Source: Siphonodentalium dalli
Lineage: Eukaryota > Mollusca > Scaphopoda > Gadilida > Siphonodentaliidae
Length of the DNA stretch: 64,000 nucleotides
Direction: 5' to 3'
Assembly (NCBI GenBank): GCA_032622095.1
Contig: CP136069.1
Span: 106,544,278-106,608,277, forward strand
In this document: one piece after another, positions 15,501 to 32,270 of the stretch
Position numbering within the stretch: the stretch's first letter is position 1
Layout: each line of letters opens with the position of its first letter
The notes under the pieces: generated by a model
The model's database searches: none
What the model was told of the DNA's origin: nothing
Seen by the model: only the letters and a program-made list of their open reading frames with translations
Position numbers and translations under genes: made by a program

Positions 15501-18500
15501 CCACATACAGATATAGGTCTCCCCGTCACATACATATATAGGTATCCCCACCATAACAACTATAGGTATCCCCACCACACACATATATTTGTCTCCCCAC
15601 CACACACATATATAGGTATCCCCGCCACATACATATATAGGTCTCCCGCCACATAGATATATAGGTATCCCCACCACACATCTATAGGTATCCCCACCAC
15701 ATACATATATTGGTCTCCTCACCACACACATATATAGGCATCCCTGCCACATACATCTATCGGTCTCCCCACCACACACATATATAGGTATCATCACCAC
15801 ACACATCTATCGGTCTCCCCACCACACACATATATAGGTATCATCACCACACACGTATATAGGTATCACCACCACATACATATATAGGTATCCCCACCAC
15901 ATACATATATAGGTATCCCCACCACATACATCTATAGGTATCCCCACCACATACATATATAGGTATCCCCACCACATACATATATAGGTATCCCCACCAC
16001 ATACATATATAGGTATCCCCACCACATACATCTATTGGTATCACCGCCACATACATCTATAGGTATCCCCACCACATACATCTATAGGTCTCCCGCCACA
16101 TACATCTATAGGTCTCCCCACGACACACATATATAGGTATCACCACCACACACATATATAGGTATCCCCGCCACATACATATATAGGTCTCCCCGCCACA
16201 CACATATATAGGTATCCCCACCACACATATATAGGTATCCCCGCCACATACATATATAGGTCTCCCCGCCACATACATATAAAGGTCTCCCCGCCACATA
16301 CATATAAAGGTATCCCCACCACACACATATATTGGTCTCCCCACCACACACATATTTAGGTATCCCCGCCACATACATATATAGGTCTCCCGCCACATAC
16401 ATATATAGGTATCCCCACCACACATCTATAGGTATCCCTGCCACATACATCTATAGGTCTCCACACCACACACATATATAGGTATCATCACCACACACAT
16501 CTATAGGTATCCCCACCACACACATATATTGGTCTCCCCACCACACACATATATAGGTATCACCGCCACATACATATATAGGTCTCCCGCCACATACATA
16601 TATAGGTATCCCCACCATACATCTATAGGTATACCCACCACACACATATATTGGTTTCCTCACCACACAAATATATAGGTATCCCTGCCACATACATCTA
16701 TAGGTCTCCCCACCACATACATATATAGGTATCACCACCACATACATATATAGGTATCCCCACCACATGCATATATAGGTATCCCCACCACACCCATATA
16801 TTGGTAACCCCGCCACACACATATATAGGTATCCCCACCATATACATATATAGGTATCCTCACCACACACATATATAGGTATCCACGCCACATACATCCA
16901 TAGGTCTGCCCACCACATACATATATAGGTATCACCACCACGTACATATATAGGTATCCCCACCACATACATATATAGGTACCCCTACCACACACATATA
17001 TTTGTATCCCCACCACACACATATATAGGTATCCCCACCACACACATATATAGGTATCCCCACCATACACATCTATAGGTATCCCCGCCAAATACATATA
17101 TAGGTATCCCAACCACACACATATATAGGTATCCCCACCACATACATATAGAGGTATCACCACCACACACATATAGGTATCCCCACCACATACATATAGG
17201 TATGCCCGCCACATACATATAGGTATCCCCACCACACACACATATATAGGTTTCCCCACCACAAGCATATATAGGTATCCCCGCCACACACATATATAGG
17301 TATCCCCGCCACACACATATATAGGTATCCCCACCACACACATATATAGGTATCCCCGCCACATACATATATAGGTCTCCCCGCCACACACATATATAGG
17401 TATCCCCACCACACATATATAGGTATCCCCGCCACATACATATATAGGTCTCCCCGCCACATACATATAAAGGTATCCCCACCACACATCTATAGGTATC
17501 CCCACCACACACATATATTGGTCTCCCCACCACACACATATTTAGGTATCCCCGCCACATACATATATAGGTCTCCCGCCACATACATATATAGGTATCC
17601 CCACCACACATCTATAGGTATCCCTGCCACATACATCTATAGGTCTCCACACCACACACATATATAGGTATCATCACCACACACATATATAGGTATCCCC
17701 GCCACATACATCTATAGGTCTCCCCACCACATACATATATAGGTATCACCACCACATACATATATAGGTATCCCCACCACATACATATATAGGTATCCCT
17801 ACCACACACATATATAGGTATCCCCGCCACACACATATATAGGTATCCCCACCACATACATCTATAGGTATTCCCACCACATACATATATAGGTATCCTC
17901 ACCACGCACATATATAGGTATCACCACCACATACATATATATGTATCCCCGCCACACACATATATAGGTATCCCCGCCACATACATATTTAGGTATCTCC
18001 ACCACACACATATATAGGTATCACCACCACATACATATATAGGTATCCCCACCACATACATATATAGGTATCCCCACCACATAAATATATAGGTATCCCC
18101 AATACACACATATGTAGGAATCCCCACCAGACACATATATAGGTATTCCCACCACATTCATATATAGGTATCCCCACCCCAGACATTTATGGGTATCCCC
18201 GCCACATACCTATATAGGTATCACCACCACATATATATAGGTCTCCCCACCACATACATATATAGGTATCCCCACCACACACATCTATAGGTATCCCCAC
18301 CACACACATATATAGGTATCCCCACCACACACATATATAGGTATCCCCACCATACACATATATAGGTATCCCCACCACATACATATATAGGTATCCCAAC
18401 CACACACATATATAGGTATCCCCACCACATACATATATAGGTATCACCACCACACACATATAGGTATTCCCACCACATACATATAGGTATCCCCGCCACA

Positions 18501-20083
18501 TACATATAGGTATCCCCATCACACACACACATATAGGTCTCCCCACCACAAGCATATATAGGTATCCCCGCCACACACACATATAGGTATCCCCGCCACA
18601 CACATATATAGGTATCCCCACCACACACATATATAGGTATCCCCGCCACATACATATATAGGTCTCCCCGCCACATACATATATAGGTATCCCCACCACA
18701 CATATATAGGTATCCCCACCACACACATATAGTGGACTCCCCACCACACACATATATAGGTATCCCCGCCACATACATATATAGGTCTCCCGCCACATAC
18801 ATATATAGGTATCCCCACCACACATCTATAGGTATACCCACCACACACATATATTGATCTCCTCACCACACAAATATATAGGTATCCCTGCCACATACAT
18901 CTATAGGTCTCACCACCACATACATATATAGGTATCACCACCACATACATATATAGGTCTCCCCACCACATACATATATAGGTATCCCCACCACAACCAT
19001 ATATAGGTAACCCCGCCACACACATATATAGGTATCCCCACCATATACATATATAGGTATCCTCACCACACACATATATAGGTCTCCACGCCACATACAT
19101 CCATAGGTCTCCCCACCACATACATATATAGGTATCACCACCACATACATATATAGGTATCCCCACCACATACATATATAGGTATCCCTACCACACACAT
19201 ATATATGTATCCCCACCACACACATATATAGGTATTCCCACCACACACATATATAGGTATCCCCACCACATACATATAGAGGTATCACCACCACACACAT
19301 CTATAGGTATCCCCACCACATACATATAGGTATACCCGCCACATACATATAGGTATCCCCACCACACACACATATATAGGTCTCCCCACCACAAACATAT
19401 ATAGGTATCCCCGCCACACACATATATAGGTATCCCCGCCACACACATATATAGATATCCCCACCACACACATATATAGGTATCCCCGCCACATACAGAT
19501 ATAGGTCTCCCCGTCACATACATATATAGGTATCCCCACCACACATCTATAGGTATCCCCACCACACACATATATTTGTCTCCCCACCACACACATATAT
19601 AGTTATCCCCGCCACATACATATATAGGTCTCCCGCCACATAGATATATAGGTATCCCCACCACACATCTATAGGTATCCCCACCACATACATATATTGG
19701 TCTCCTCACCACACACATATATAGGTATCCCTGCCACATACATCTATCGGTCTCCCCACCACACACATATATAGGTATCATCACCACACACGTATATAGG
19801 TATCCCCGCCACATACATCTATAGGTCTCCCCACCACATACATATATAGGTATCACCACCACATACATATATAGGTATCCCCACCACATACATATATAGG
19901 TATCCCCACCACATACATCTATAGGTATCCCCACCACATACATATATAGGTATCCCCACCACATACATATATAGGTATCCCCACCACATACATATATAGG
20001 TATCCCCACCACATACATCTATTGGTATCACCGCCACATACATCTATAGGTATCCCCACCACATACATCTATAGGTCTCCCGC
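12507..20083. repeat. 3,988-bp duplicated satellite block, two copies
   Basis: The copies run from about 12,507 to 16,095 and from 16,495 to 20,083 at an offset of 3,988 bp. The marker GGTACCCCTACCAC is at 12,990 and 16,978. Other shared rare units include CACCCATATATTGGTAACC, CATATAGTGGACTCCCC, CATATATTGATCTCC, CACCAGACACAT and CATCTATCGGTCTCC. Between the copies (about 16,100-16,495) lies a different stretch resembling about 13.37-13.7 kb, so the duplication junction is not simple. Differences inside the copies are scattered single substitutions. No genes. Confidence 0.85.
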
Positions 20084-22829
20084 CACACACATATATAGGT
20101 ATCCCCACGACACACATATATAGGTATCACCACCACACACATATATAGGTATCCCCGCCAAATCCATATATAGGTATCCCCACCACATACATATATAGGT
20201 ATCACCACCACACACATATATAGGTATCCTCAACACATACATATATAGGTATCCCCACCACATACATCTATAGGTATCCCAACCACACACACATATAGGT
20301 ATCCCCACCACATACATTTATAGGTATCCCCACCACATACATATATAGGTATCCCCACCACATACATATATATGTATCCCCACCAAACACATATATAGGT
20401 ATCCCCACCACATACATCTATATGTATCCCCACCACACACATATATAGGTATCCCCACCACATACATATATATGTATCCCCACCACACACATCTATAGGT
20501 ATCCCCACCACACACATCTATAGGTATCCCCACCACACACATCTATAGGTATCCCAACCACATAAATATGTAGGTATCCCCACCATATACATATATAGGT
20601 ATACCCACCACACACATATATAGGTATCCCCACCACATACTATATAGGTCTCCACGCCACATACATCCATAGGTCTCCCCACCACATACATATATAGGTA
20701 TCACCACCACATACATATATAGGTATCCCCACCACATACATATATAGGTATCCCTACCACACACATATATAGGTATCCCCGCCACACACATATATAGGTA
20801 TCCCCACCACATACATCTATAGGTATCCCCACCTCATACATATATAGGTATCCTCACCACACACATATATAGGTATCGCCACCACATACATATATAGGTA
20901 GCCATACACATATATAGGTATCCCCGCCACATATATATATTGATATCCCCACCACACACATATATATAGGTATCCGCGCCACACACATATATAGGTATCC
21001 CCACAACACACATATATATAGATATCCCCGCCACATACATATATAGGTCTCCCCACCACATACATCTATAGGTATCCCCACCATACACATCTATAGGTAT
21101 CCCCACCACACACATATATAGGTATCACCACCACATACATATATAGGTATCCCCACCACATACATATATAGGTATCCCTACCACATAAATATATAGGTAT
21201 CCCCAATACACACACCTATAGGTATCCCCACCACACACATCTATAGGTATTCCCACCACATACATATATAGGTATCCCCACCCCACACATTTATAGGTAT
21301 CCCCGCCACATACATATATAGGTATCACCACCACACACATATATAGGTCTCTCCACCACATACATCTATAGGTATCCCAACCACACACATTTATAGGTAT
21401 CCACACCACACACATATATAGGTATCCCCACCATACACATCTATAGGTATCCCCACCACATACATATATAGGTATCCCAACCACACACATATATAGGTAT
21501 CCCCACCACATACATATATAGGTATCACCACCACACACATATAGGTATCCCCGCCACATACATATAGGTATCCCCACCACACACACATATAGGTCTCCCC
21601 ACCACAAGCATATATAGGTATCCCCGCCACACACATATATAGGTATCCCCGCCACACACATATATAGGTATCCCCACCACGCACATATATAGGTATCCCC
21701 GCCACATACATATATAGGTCTCCCCGCCACATACATATATAGGTATCCCCACCACACTTCTATAGGTATCCCACCACACACATATATTGGTCTCCCCACC
21801 ACACACATATATAGGTATCCCCGCCACATACATATATAGGTCTCCCCCCACATACATATATAGGTATCCCCACCACACATCTATAGGTATCCCCACCACA
21901 CACATATATTGGTCTCCTCACCACACACATATATAGGTATCCCTGCCACATACATCTATAAGTCTCCCCACCACACACATATATAGGTATCATCACCACA
22001 CACATATATAGGTCTCCTCGCCACATACATCTATAGGTCTCCCCACCACATACATATATAGGTACAACCACCACATACATATATAGGTATCCCCATCACA
22101 TACATATATAGGTATCCCTACCACACACATATATAAGTATCCCCACCACACACAGCTATAGGTATCCCCACCACACACATCTATAGGTATCCCCACCACA
22201 CACATATATAGGTATCCCAACCACATAAATATGTAGGTATCCCCACCACATACATTTATAGGTATCCCCACCACATACATATATAGGTATCCTCACCACA
22301 CACATATATAGGTAACACCACCACATACATATATAGGTATCCCCGCCACACACATATATAGGTATTCCCGCCACATACATATATAGGTATCCCCACCACA
22401 CACATCTATAGATATCCCACCACATACATCTATAGGTATCCCCACCACATACATATATATGTATCCTCACCACACACATATATAGGTATCACCACCACAT
22501 ACATATATAGGTATCACCACCACATACATATATAGGTATCCCCACTAGACCCATATATAGGTATCCCCACCACACACATATATATAGGTATCCCCGCCAC
22601 ACACATATATAGGTATCCCCACCACATACATAATTAGGTCTCCCCACCACATACATCTATAGGTATCCCCACCACACACATCTATAGGTATCCCCACCAC
22701 ACACATATATAGGTATCACCACCACATACATATATAGGTATCCCCACCACATACATCTATAGGTATCCCCACCACATACATCTATAGGTATCACCACCAC
22801 ACACATCTATAGGTATCCCCACCACACAC

Positions 22830-25760
22830 ATATATAGGTATCACCACCACATACATATATAGGTATCCCCACCACATACATCTATAGGTATCCCCACCAC
22901 ATAAATATATAGGTATCCCCACCACACACATATATAGGTATCCCCACCACACACATCTATAGGTATCCCCACCACATACATATATAGGTATCCCCACCAC
23001 ACACATTTATAGGTATCCCCGCCACATTCATATATAGGTATCACCACCACACACATATATAGGTCTCCCCACCACATACGTCTATAGGTATCCCGACCAC
23101 ACACATCTATAGGTATCCCCACCACACACATATATAGGTATCCCCACCATACACATATATAGGTATCCCCACCACATACATATATAGGTATCCCAACCAC
23201 ACACATATATAGGTATCCCTACCACATACATATATAGGTATCACAACCACACACATATTGGTATCCCCACCACATACATATAGGTATCCCCGCCACATAC
23301 ATATAGGTATCCCCACCACACACACATATATAGGTCTCCCCAACCACAAGCATATATAGGTATCCCCGCCACACACATATATAGGTATCCCCGCCACACA
23401 CATATATAGGTATCCCCACCACACACATATATAGGTATCCCCGCCACACACATTTATAGGTATCCCCGCCACATACATATATAGGTATCACCACCACACA
23501 CATATATAGGTCACAACCACACACATATAGGTATCCCCACCACATACATATAGGTATCCCCGCCACATACATATAGGTATCCCCACCACACACACATATA
23601 TAGGTCTCCCCACCACAAGCATATATAGGTATCCCCGCCACACACATATATAGGTATCCCCGCCACACACATATATAGGTATCCCCACCACACACATATA
23701 TAGGTATTCCCGCCACATACATATATAGGTCTCCCCGCCACATACATATATAGGTATCCCCACCACACATCTATAGGTATCCCCACCACACACATATATT
23801 GGTCTCCCCACCATACACATATATAGGTATTCCCGCCACATACATATATAGGTCTCCCCGCCACATACATATATAGGTATCCCCACCACACATCTATAGG
23901 TATCCCCACCACACACATATATTGGTCTCCTCACCACACACATATATAGGTAGCCCTGCCACATACATCTATAGGTAGCCCCACCACATACATATATAGG
24001 TATCCCTACCACACACATATATAGGTATCCCCACCACACACATCTATAGGTATCCCCACCACACACATCTATAGGTATTCCCACCACACACATCTAAAGG
24101 TGTCCCCACCACATAAATATGTAGGTATCCCGACCATATACATATATAGGTATCCCACCACACACATATATAGGTATCCCCACCACATACATATATAGGT
24201 CTCCACGCCACATACATCCATAGGTCTCCCCACCACATACATATATAGGTATCACCACCACATACATCTATAGGTATCCCCACAACACACATCTATAGGT
24301 ACCCCCTCCACACACATATATAGGTATCACCACCACACACATATATAGGTATCCCCACCACAAACATATATAGGTATCCCCACCACACACATCTATAGGT
24401 ATCCCCACCACATACATCTATAGATATCCCCACCACACACATTTATAGGTATCCCCGCCACATACATATATAGGTATCACCACCACACACATATATAGGT
24501 CTCCCCACCACATACGTCTATAGGTATCCCGACCACACACATCTATAGGTATCCCCACCACACACATATATAGGTATCCCCACCATACACATATATAGGT
24601 ATCCCCACCACATACATATATAGGTATCCCAACCACACACATATATAGGTATCCCTACCACATACATATATAGGTATCACAACCACACACATATTGGTAT
24701 CCCCACCACATACATATAGGTATCCCCGCCACATACATATAGGTATCCCCACCACACACACATATATAGGTCTCCCCAACCACAAGCATATATAGGTATC
24801 CCCGCCACACACATATATAGGTATCCCCGCCACACACATATATATGTATCCCCACCACACACATATATAGGTATCCCCGCCACACACATTTATGGGTATC
24901 CCCGCCACATACATATATAGGTATCACCACAACACACATATATAGGTCACAACCACACACATATAGGTATCCCCACCACATACATATAGGTATCCCCGCC
25001 ACATACATATAGGTATCCCCACCACACACACATATATAGGTCTCCCCACCACAAGCATATATAGGTATCCCCGCCACACACATATATTGGTATCCCCGCC
25101 ACACACATATATAGGTATCCCCACCACACACATATATAGGTATTCCCGCCACATACATATATAGGTCTCCCCGCCACATACATATATAGGTATCCCCACC
25201 ACACATCTATAGGTATCCCCACCACACACATATATTGGTCTCCCCACCATACACATATATAGGTATTCCCGCCACATACATATATAGGTCTCCCCGCCAC
25301 ATACATATATAGGTATCCCCACCACACATCTATAGGTATCCCCACCACACACATATATTGGTCTCCTCACCACACACATATATAGGTAGCCCTGCCACAT
25401 ACATCTATAGGTAGCCCCACCACATACATATATAGGTATCCCTACCACACACATATATAGGTATCCCCACCACACACATCTATAGGTATCCCCACCACAC
25501 ACATCTATAGGTATTCCCACCACACACATCTAAAGGTATCCCCACCACATAAATATGTAGGTATCCCCACCATATACATATATAGGTATCCCCACCACAC
25601 ACATATATAGGTATCCCCACCACATACATATATAGGTCTCCACGCCACATACATCCATAGGTCTCCCCACCACATACATATATAGGTATCACCACCACAT
25701 ACATCTATAGGTATCCCCACCACACACATCTATAGGTACCCCCTCCACACACATATATAG
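22830..25760. repeat. 1,437-bp higher-order repeat, pair A
   Basis: Two consecutive copies of a unit of about 1,437 bp, made of some 57 basic units. The diagnostic marker GGTACCCCCTCC lies at 24,298 and 25,735, exactly 1,437 bp apart. Each copy also carries CATACGTCTATAGG, ATCCCGACCACAC, CACATATTGGTATCC, a run of two short units (CATACATATAGG), a TATAGGTCACAACC unit, GGTAGCCCTGCC and CATCTAAAGG, all in the same order. Copies look nearly identical, consistent with recent amplification. Confidence 0.9.
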
Positions 25761-26950
25761 GTATCACCACCACACACATATATAGGTATCACTACCACAT
25801 ACATATATAGGTATCCCAGCCACACACATCTATAGGTGTCCCCACCACACACTTATATAGGTATCCCCACCACACACATATATAGGTATCCCCACCACAC
25901 ACATATATAGGTATACTCGCCACACACATATATAGGTATCACCACCACACATATATATAGGTATCCCCACCACATACATATATAGGTATCCACACCACAC
26001 ATATATATAGGTATCCCCACCACACATATATATAGGTATCCCCACCACATACATATATAGGTATCCCCAACTCACACATCTATAGGTATCCCCAGCACAT
26101 ACATATATAGGTATCACCGCCACACACATATATAGGTATCCCCACCATATACATATATAGGTATCCTCACCACACACATATATAGGTCTCCACGCCACAT
26201 ACATCCATAGGTCTCCCCACCACATGCATATATAGGTATCACCACCACATACATATATAGGTATCCCCACCACATACATATATAGGTATCCCTACCACAC
26301 ACATATGTATGTATCCCCACCACACACATATATAGGTATCCCCACCACACACATATATAGGTATCCCCACCACATACATATATAGGTATCACCACCACAC
26401 ACATCTATAGGTATCCCCACCACATACATATAGGTATACCCGCCACATACATATAGGTATCCCCACACACACACATATATAGGTCTCCCCACCACAAACA
26501 TATATAGGTATCCCCGCCACACACATATATAGGTATCCCCGCCACACACATATATAGATATCCCCACCACACACATATATAGGTATCCCCGCCACATACA
26601 TATATAGGTCTCCCCGCCACATACATATATAGGTATCCCCACCACACATCTATAGGTATCCCCACCACACACATATATTGGTCTCCCCACCACACACATA
26701 TATAGGTATCACCACCACATACATATATAGGTATCGCCACCACATACATATATAGGTATCCCCATCACACACATATATAGGTATCCCCACCACATACATA
26801 TATAAGTATCCCCACCACATACATATATAAGTATCCCCACCACATACATATATAGGTATCCCCATCACACACATATATAGGTATCCCCACCACATACAGA
26901 TATAGGTATCCTCACCACATACATATATAGGTATCCTCACCACATACATA

Positions 26951-29880
26951 TATAGGTATCCTCACCACATACATATATAGGTATCCCCACCACACACATA
27001 TATAGGTATCACCACCACCACATACATATATAGGTATCCCCACCACACACATATATAGGTATCCCCACCACACACATCTATAGGTATCCCCACCACATAC
27101 ATATATAGGTATCCCCACCACACACATTTATAGGTATCCCCGCCACATTCATATATAGGTATCACCACCACACACATATATAGGTCTCCCCACCACATAC
27201 GTCTATAGGTATCCCGACCACACACATCTATAGGTATCCCCACCACACACATATATAGGTACCCCCACCATACACATATATAGGTATCCCCACCACATAC
27301 ATATATAGGTATCCCAACCACACACATATATAGGTATCCCTACCACATACATATATAGGTATCACAACCACACACATATTGGTATCCCCACCACATACAT
27401 ATAGGTATCCCCGCCACATACATATAGGTATCCCCACCACACACACATATATAGGTCTCCCCAACCACAAGCATATATAGGTATCCCCGCCACACACATA
27501 TATAGGTATCCCCGCCACACACATATATAGGTATCCCCACCACACACATATATAGGTATCCCCGCCACACACATTTATAGGTATCCCCGCCACATACATA
27601 TATAGGTATCACCACCACACACATATATAGGTCACAACCACACACATATAGGTATCCCCACCACATACATATAGGTATCCCCGCCACATACATATAGGTA
27701 TCCCCACCACACACACATATATAGGTCTCCCCACCACAAGCATATATAGGTATCCCCGCCACACACATATATAGGTATCCCCGCCACACACATATATAGG
27801 TATCCCCACCACACACATATATAGGTATTCCCGCCACATACATATATAGGTCTCCCCGCCACATACATATATAGGTATCCCCACCACACATCTATAGGTA
27901 TCCCCACCACACACATATATTGGTCTCCCCACCATACACATATATAGGTATTCCCGCCACATACATATATAGGTCTCCCCGCCACATACATATATAGGTA
28001 TCCCCACCACACATCTATAGGTATCCCCACCACACACATATATTGGTCTCCTCACCACACACATATATAGGTAGCCCTGCCACATACATCTATAGGTAGC
28101 CCCACCACATACATATATAGGTATCCCTACCACACACATATATAGGTATCCCCACCACACACATCTATAGGTATCCCCACCACACACATCTATAGGTATT
28201 CCCACCACACACATCTAAAGGTGTCCCCACCACATAAATATGTAGGTATCCCGACCATATACATATATAGGTATCCCCACCACACACATATATAGGTATC
28301 CCCACCACATACATATATAGGTCTCCACGCCACATACATCCATAGGTCTCCCCACCACATACATATATAGGTATCACCACCACATACATCTATAGGTATC
28401 CCCACAACACACATCTATAGGTACCCCCTCCACACACATATATAGGTATCACCACCACACACATATATAGGTATCCCCACCACAAACATATATAGGTATC
28501 CCCACCACACACATCTATAGGTATCCCCACCACATACATATATAGATATCCCCACCACACACATTTATAGGTATCCCCGCCACATACATATATAGGTATC
28601 ACCACCACACACATATATAGGTCTCCCCACCACATACGTCTATAGGTATCCCGACCACACACATCTATAGGTATCCCCACCACACACATATATAGGTATC
28701 CCCACCATACACATATATAGGTATCCCCACCACATACATATATAGGTATCCCAACCACACACATATATAGGTATCCCTACCACATACATATATAGGTATC
28801 ACAACCACACACATATTGGTATCCCCACCACATACATATAGGTATCCCCGCCACATACATATAGGTATCCCCACCACACACACATATATAGGTCTCCCCA
28901 ACCACAAGCATATATAGGTATCCCCGCCACACACATATATAGGTATCCCCGCCACACACATATATATGTATCCCCACCACACACATATATAGGTATCCCC
29001 GCCACACACATTTATGGGTATCCCCGCCACATACATATATAGGTATCACCACCACACACATATATAGGTCACAACCACACACATATAGGTATCCCCACCA
29101 CATACATATAGGTATCCCCGCCACATACATATAGGTATCCCCACCACACACACATATATAGGTCTCCCCACCACAAGCATATATAGGTATCCCCGCCACA
29201 CACATATATAGGTATCCCCGCCACACACATATATAGGTATCCCCACCACACACATATATAGGTATTCCCGCCACATACATATATAGGTCTCCCCGCCACA
29301 TACATATATAGGTATCCCCACCACACATCTATAGGTATCCCCACCACACACATATATTGGTCTCCCCACCATACACATATATAGGTATTCCCGCCACATA
29401 CATATATAGGTCTCCCCGCCACATACATATATAGGTATCCCCACCACACATCTATAGGTATCCCCACCACACACATATATTGGTCTCCTCACCACACACA
29501 TATATAGGTAGCCCTGCCACATACATCTATAGGTAGCCCCACCACATACATATATAGGTATCCCTACCACACACATATATAGGTATCCCCACCACACACA
29601 TCTATAGGTATCCCCACCACACACATCTATAGGTATTCCCACCACACACATCTAAAGGTATCCCCACCACATAAATATGTAGGTATCCCCACCATATACA
29701 TATATAGGTATCCCCACCACACACATATATAGGTATCCCCACCACATACATATATAGGTCTCCACGCCACATACATCCATAGGTCTCCCCACCACATACA
29801 TATATAGGTATCACCACCACATACATCTATAGGTATCCCCACCACACACATCTATAGGTACCCCCTCCACACACATATAT
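26951..29880. repeat. 1,437-bp higher-order repeat, pair B
   Basis: This is the HOR pair inside the second copy of the 4,122-bp duplication. The GGTACCCCCTCC marker occurs at 28,420 and 29,857, 1,437 bp apart, with the same ordered set of rare units as pair A. The shared TATATATGTATCC and CATTTATGGGTATCC variants in the second member of each pair (near 24,840-24,900 and 28,970-29,030) show that the pair was copied as a whole. Confidence 0.9.
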
Positions 29881-31523
29881 AGGTATCACCACCACACACA
29901 TATATAGGTATCACTACCACATACATATATAGGTATCCCAGCCACACACATCTATAGGTGTCCCCACCACACACTTATATAGGTATCCCCGCCACACACA
30001 TATATAGGTATCCCCACCACACACATATATAGGTATACTCGCCACACACATATATAGGTATCACCACCACACATATATATAGGTATCCCCACCACATACA
30101 TATATAGGTATCCACACCACACATATATATAGGTATCCCCACCACACATATATATAGGTATCCCCACCACATACATATATAGGTATCCCCAACTCACACA
30201 TCTATAGGTATCCCCAGCACATACATATATAGGTATCACCGCCACACACATATATAGGTATCCCCACCATATACATATATAGGTATCCTCACCACACACA
30301 TATATAGGTCTCCACGCCACATACATCCATAGGTCTCCCCACCACATGCATATATAGGTATCACCACCACATACATATATAGGTATCCCCACCACATACA
30401 TATATAGGTATCCCTACCACACACATATGTATGTATCCCCACCACACACATATATAGGTATCCCCACCACACACATATATAGGTATCCCCACCACATACA
30501 TATATAGGTATCACCACCACACACATCTATAGGTATCCCCACCACATACATATAGGTATACCCGCCACATACATATAGGTATCCCCACACACACACATAT
30601 ATAGGTCTCCCCACCACAAACATATATAGGTATCCCCGCCACACACATATATAGGTATCCCCGCCACACACATATATAGATATCCCCACCACACACATAT
30701 ATAGGTATCCCCGCCACATACATATATAGGTCTCCCCGCCACATACATAATAAGGTATCCCCACCACACATCTATAGGTATCCCCACCACACACATATAT
30801 TGGTCTCCCCACCACACACATATATAGGTATCACCACCACATACATATATAGGTATCGCCACCACATACATATATAGGTATCCCCATCACACACATATAT
30901 AGGTATCCCCACCACATACATATATAAGTATCCCCACCACATACATATATAAGTATCCCCACCACATACATATATAGGTATCCCCATCACACACATATAT
31001 AGGTATCCCCACCACATACAGATATAGGTATCCTCACCACATACATATATAGGTATCCTCACCACATACATATATAGGTATCCTCACCACATACATATAT
31101 AGGTATCCCCACCACACACATATATAGGTATCACCACCACCACATACATATATAGGTATCCCCACCACACACATATATAGGTATCCCCACCACATACATA
31201 TATAGGTATCCCCACACACACACATATATAGGTATCCCCACCACATACATATATAGGTATCCTCACCACATACATATATAGGTATCCCCGCCACCCACAT
31301 ATATAGGTCTCCCCACCACACATATATAGGTATCCCCACCACATACATATATAGGTATCCCCACCACATACATATATAGGTATCCCCACAACATACATAT
31401 ATAGGTATCCCCGTCACACACATCTATAGGTATCCCACCACATACATATATAGGTATCTCCACCACACATATATATAGGTATCCCCACCACATACATATA
31501 TAGGTATCCCCACCACACACATA

Positions 31524-32270
31524 TATAGCTATCCCCACCACAAACATATATAGGTATCCCCGCCACACACATATATAGGTCTCCCCACCACACACATATA
31601 TAGGTATCACCACCACACATATATAGGTATCCCCGCCACACACATATATAGGTATCCCCGCCACACACATCACCACATACATATAAAGGTATCCTCACCA
31701 CACACATATATAGGTCTCCCCACCACCACACATATATAGGTCTCCCCTCCACATACATCTATAGGTATCCCCACCAAATACATATATAGGTATCCCCGCC
31801 ACACAAATATATAGGTATCCCTACCACACACATATATAGGTATACTCGCCACACAAATATATAGGTATCACCACCACACATATATATAGGTATCCCCACC
31901 ACATACATATATAGGTATCCCCACCACATACATATATAGGTATCCCCACAACATACATATATAGGTATCCCCGCCACACACATCTATAGGTATCCCACCA
32001 CATACTTATATAGGTATCCCCACCACACATTTATATAGGTATCCCCACCACATACATATATAGGTATCCCCACCACACACATCTATAGGTATCCCCGCCA
32101 CATACATATATGGGTATCCCCACCACACACATATATAGGTATTCCCGCCACATACATATATAGGTATCCCCACCACACACATATATAGGTATCCCCACCA
32201 CAAACATATATAGGTATCCCCACCACAAACATATATAGGTATTCCCACCACACACATATATATAGGTATC
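31524..32270. repeat. Copy of the 0.54-1.29 kb block
   Basis: This segment repeats about 540-1,290 at an offset of 30,984 bp, falling to 30,959 bp near its right end, which equals the loss of one 25-bp unit. Shared rare features are the CACACATCACCACATAC junction, CATATAAAGG, CACCACCACACATATATAGG, CCCCTCCACATAC and the CACACATTTATATAGG unit. At about 32,270 the sequence switches to another source block. Confidence 0.8.

Larger units (their letters stand above)
22830..31071. repeat. 4,122-bp tandem duplication
   Basis: About 22,830-26,950 is followed directly by a second copy at about 26,951-31,071 with an offset of 4,121-4,122 bp. Each copy contains two 1,437-bp HOR units and then a 1.3-kb tail with GGTATACTCGCC, CCCCAACTCACAC, CCCCAGCACATAC and GTATGTATCCCC. 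The HOR markers at 24,298 and 25,735 reappear at 28,420 and 29,857. Only scattered substitutions separate the copies, for example in the short region near 30,515-30,760. Satellite only. Confidence 0.85.

Noticed and set aside
20632-20650. ACATACTATATAGG unit at 20.64, 37.45 and 44.68 kb as a sequencing error
   Set aside because: The same shortened unit occurs at the matching place in three paralogous copies, so it is an inherited variant. It was not counted in the indel cluster at 35.9-40.2 kb.
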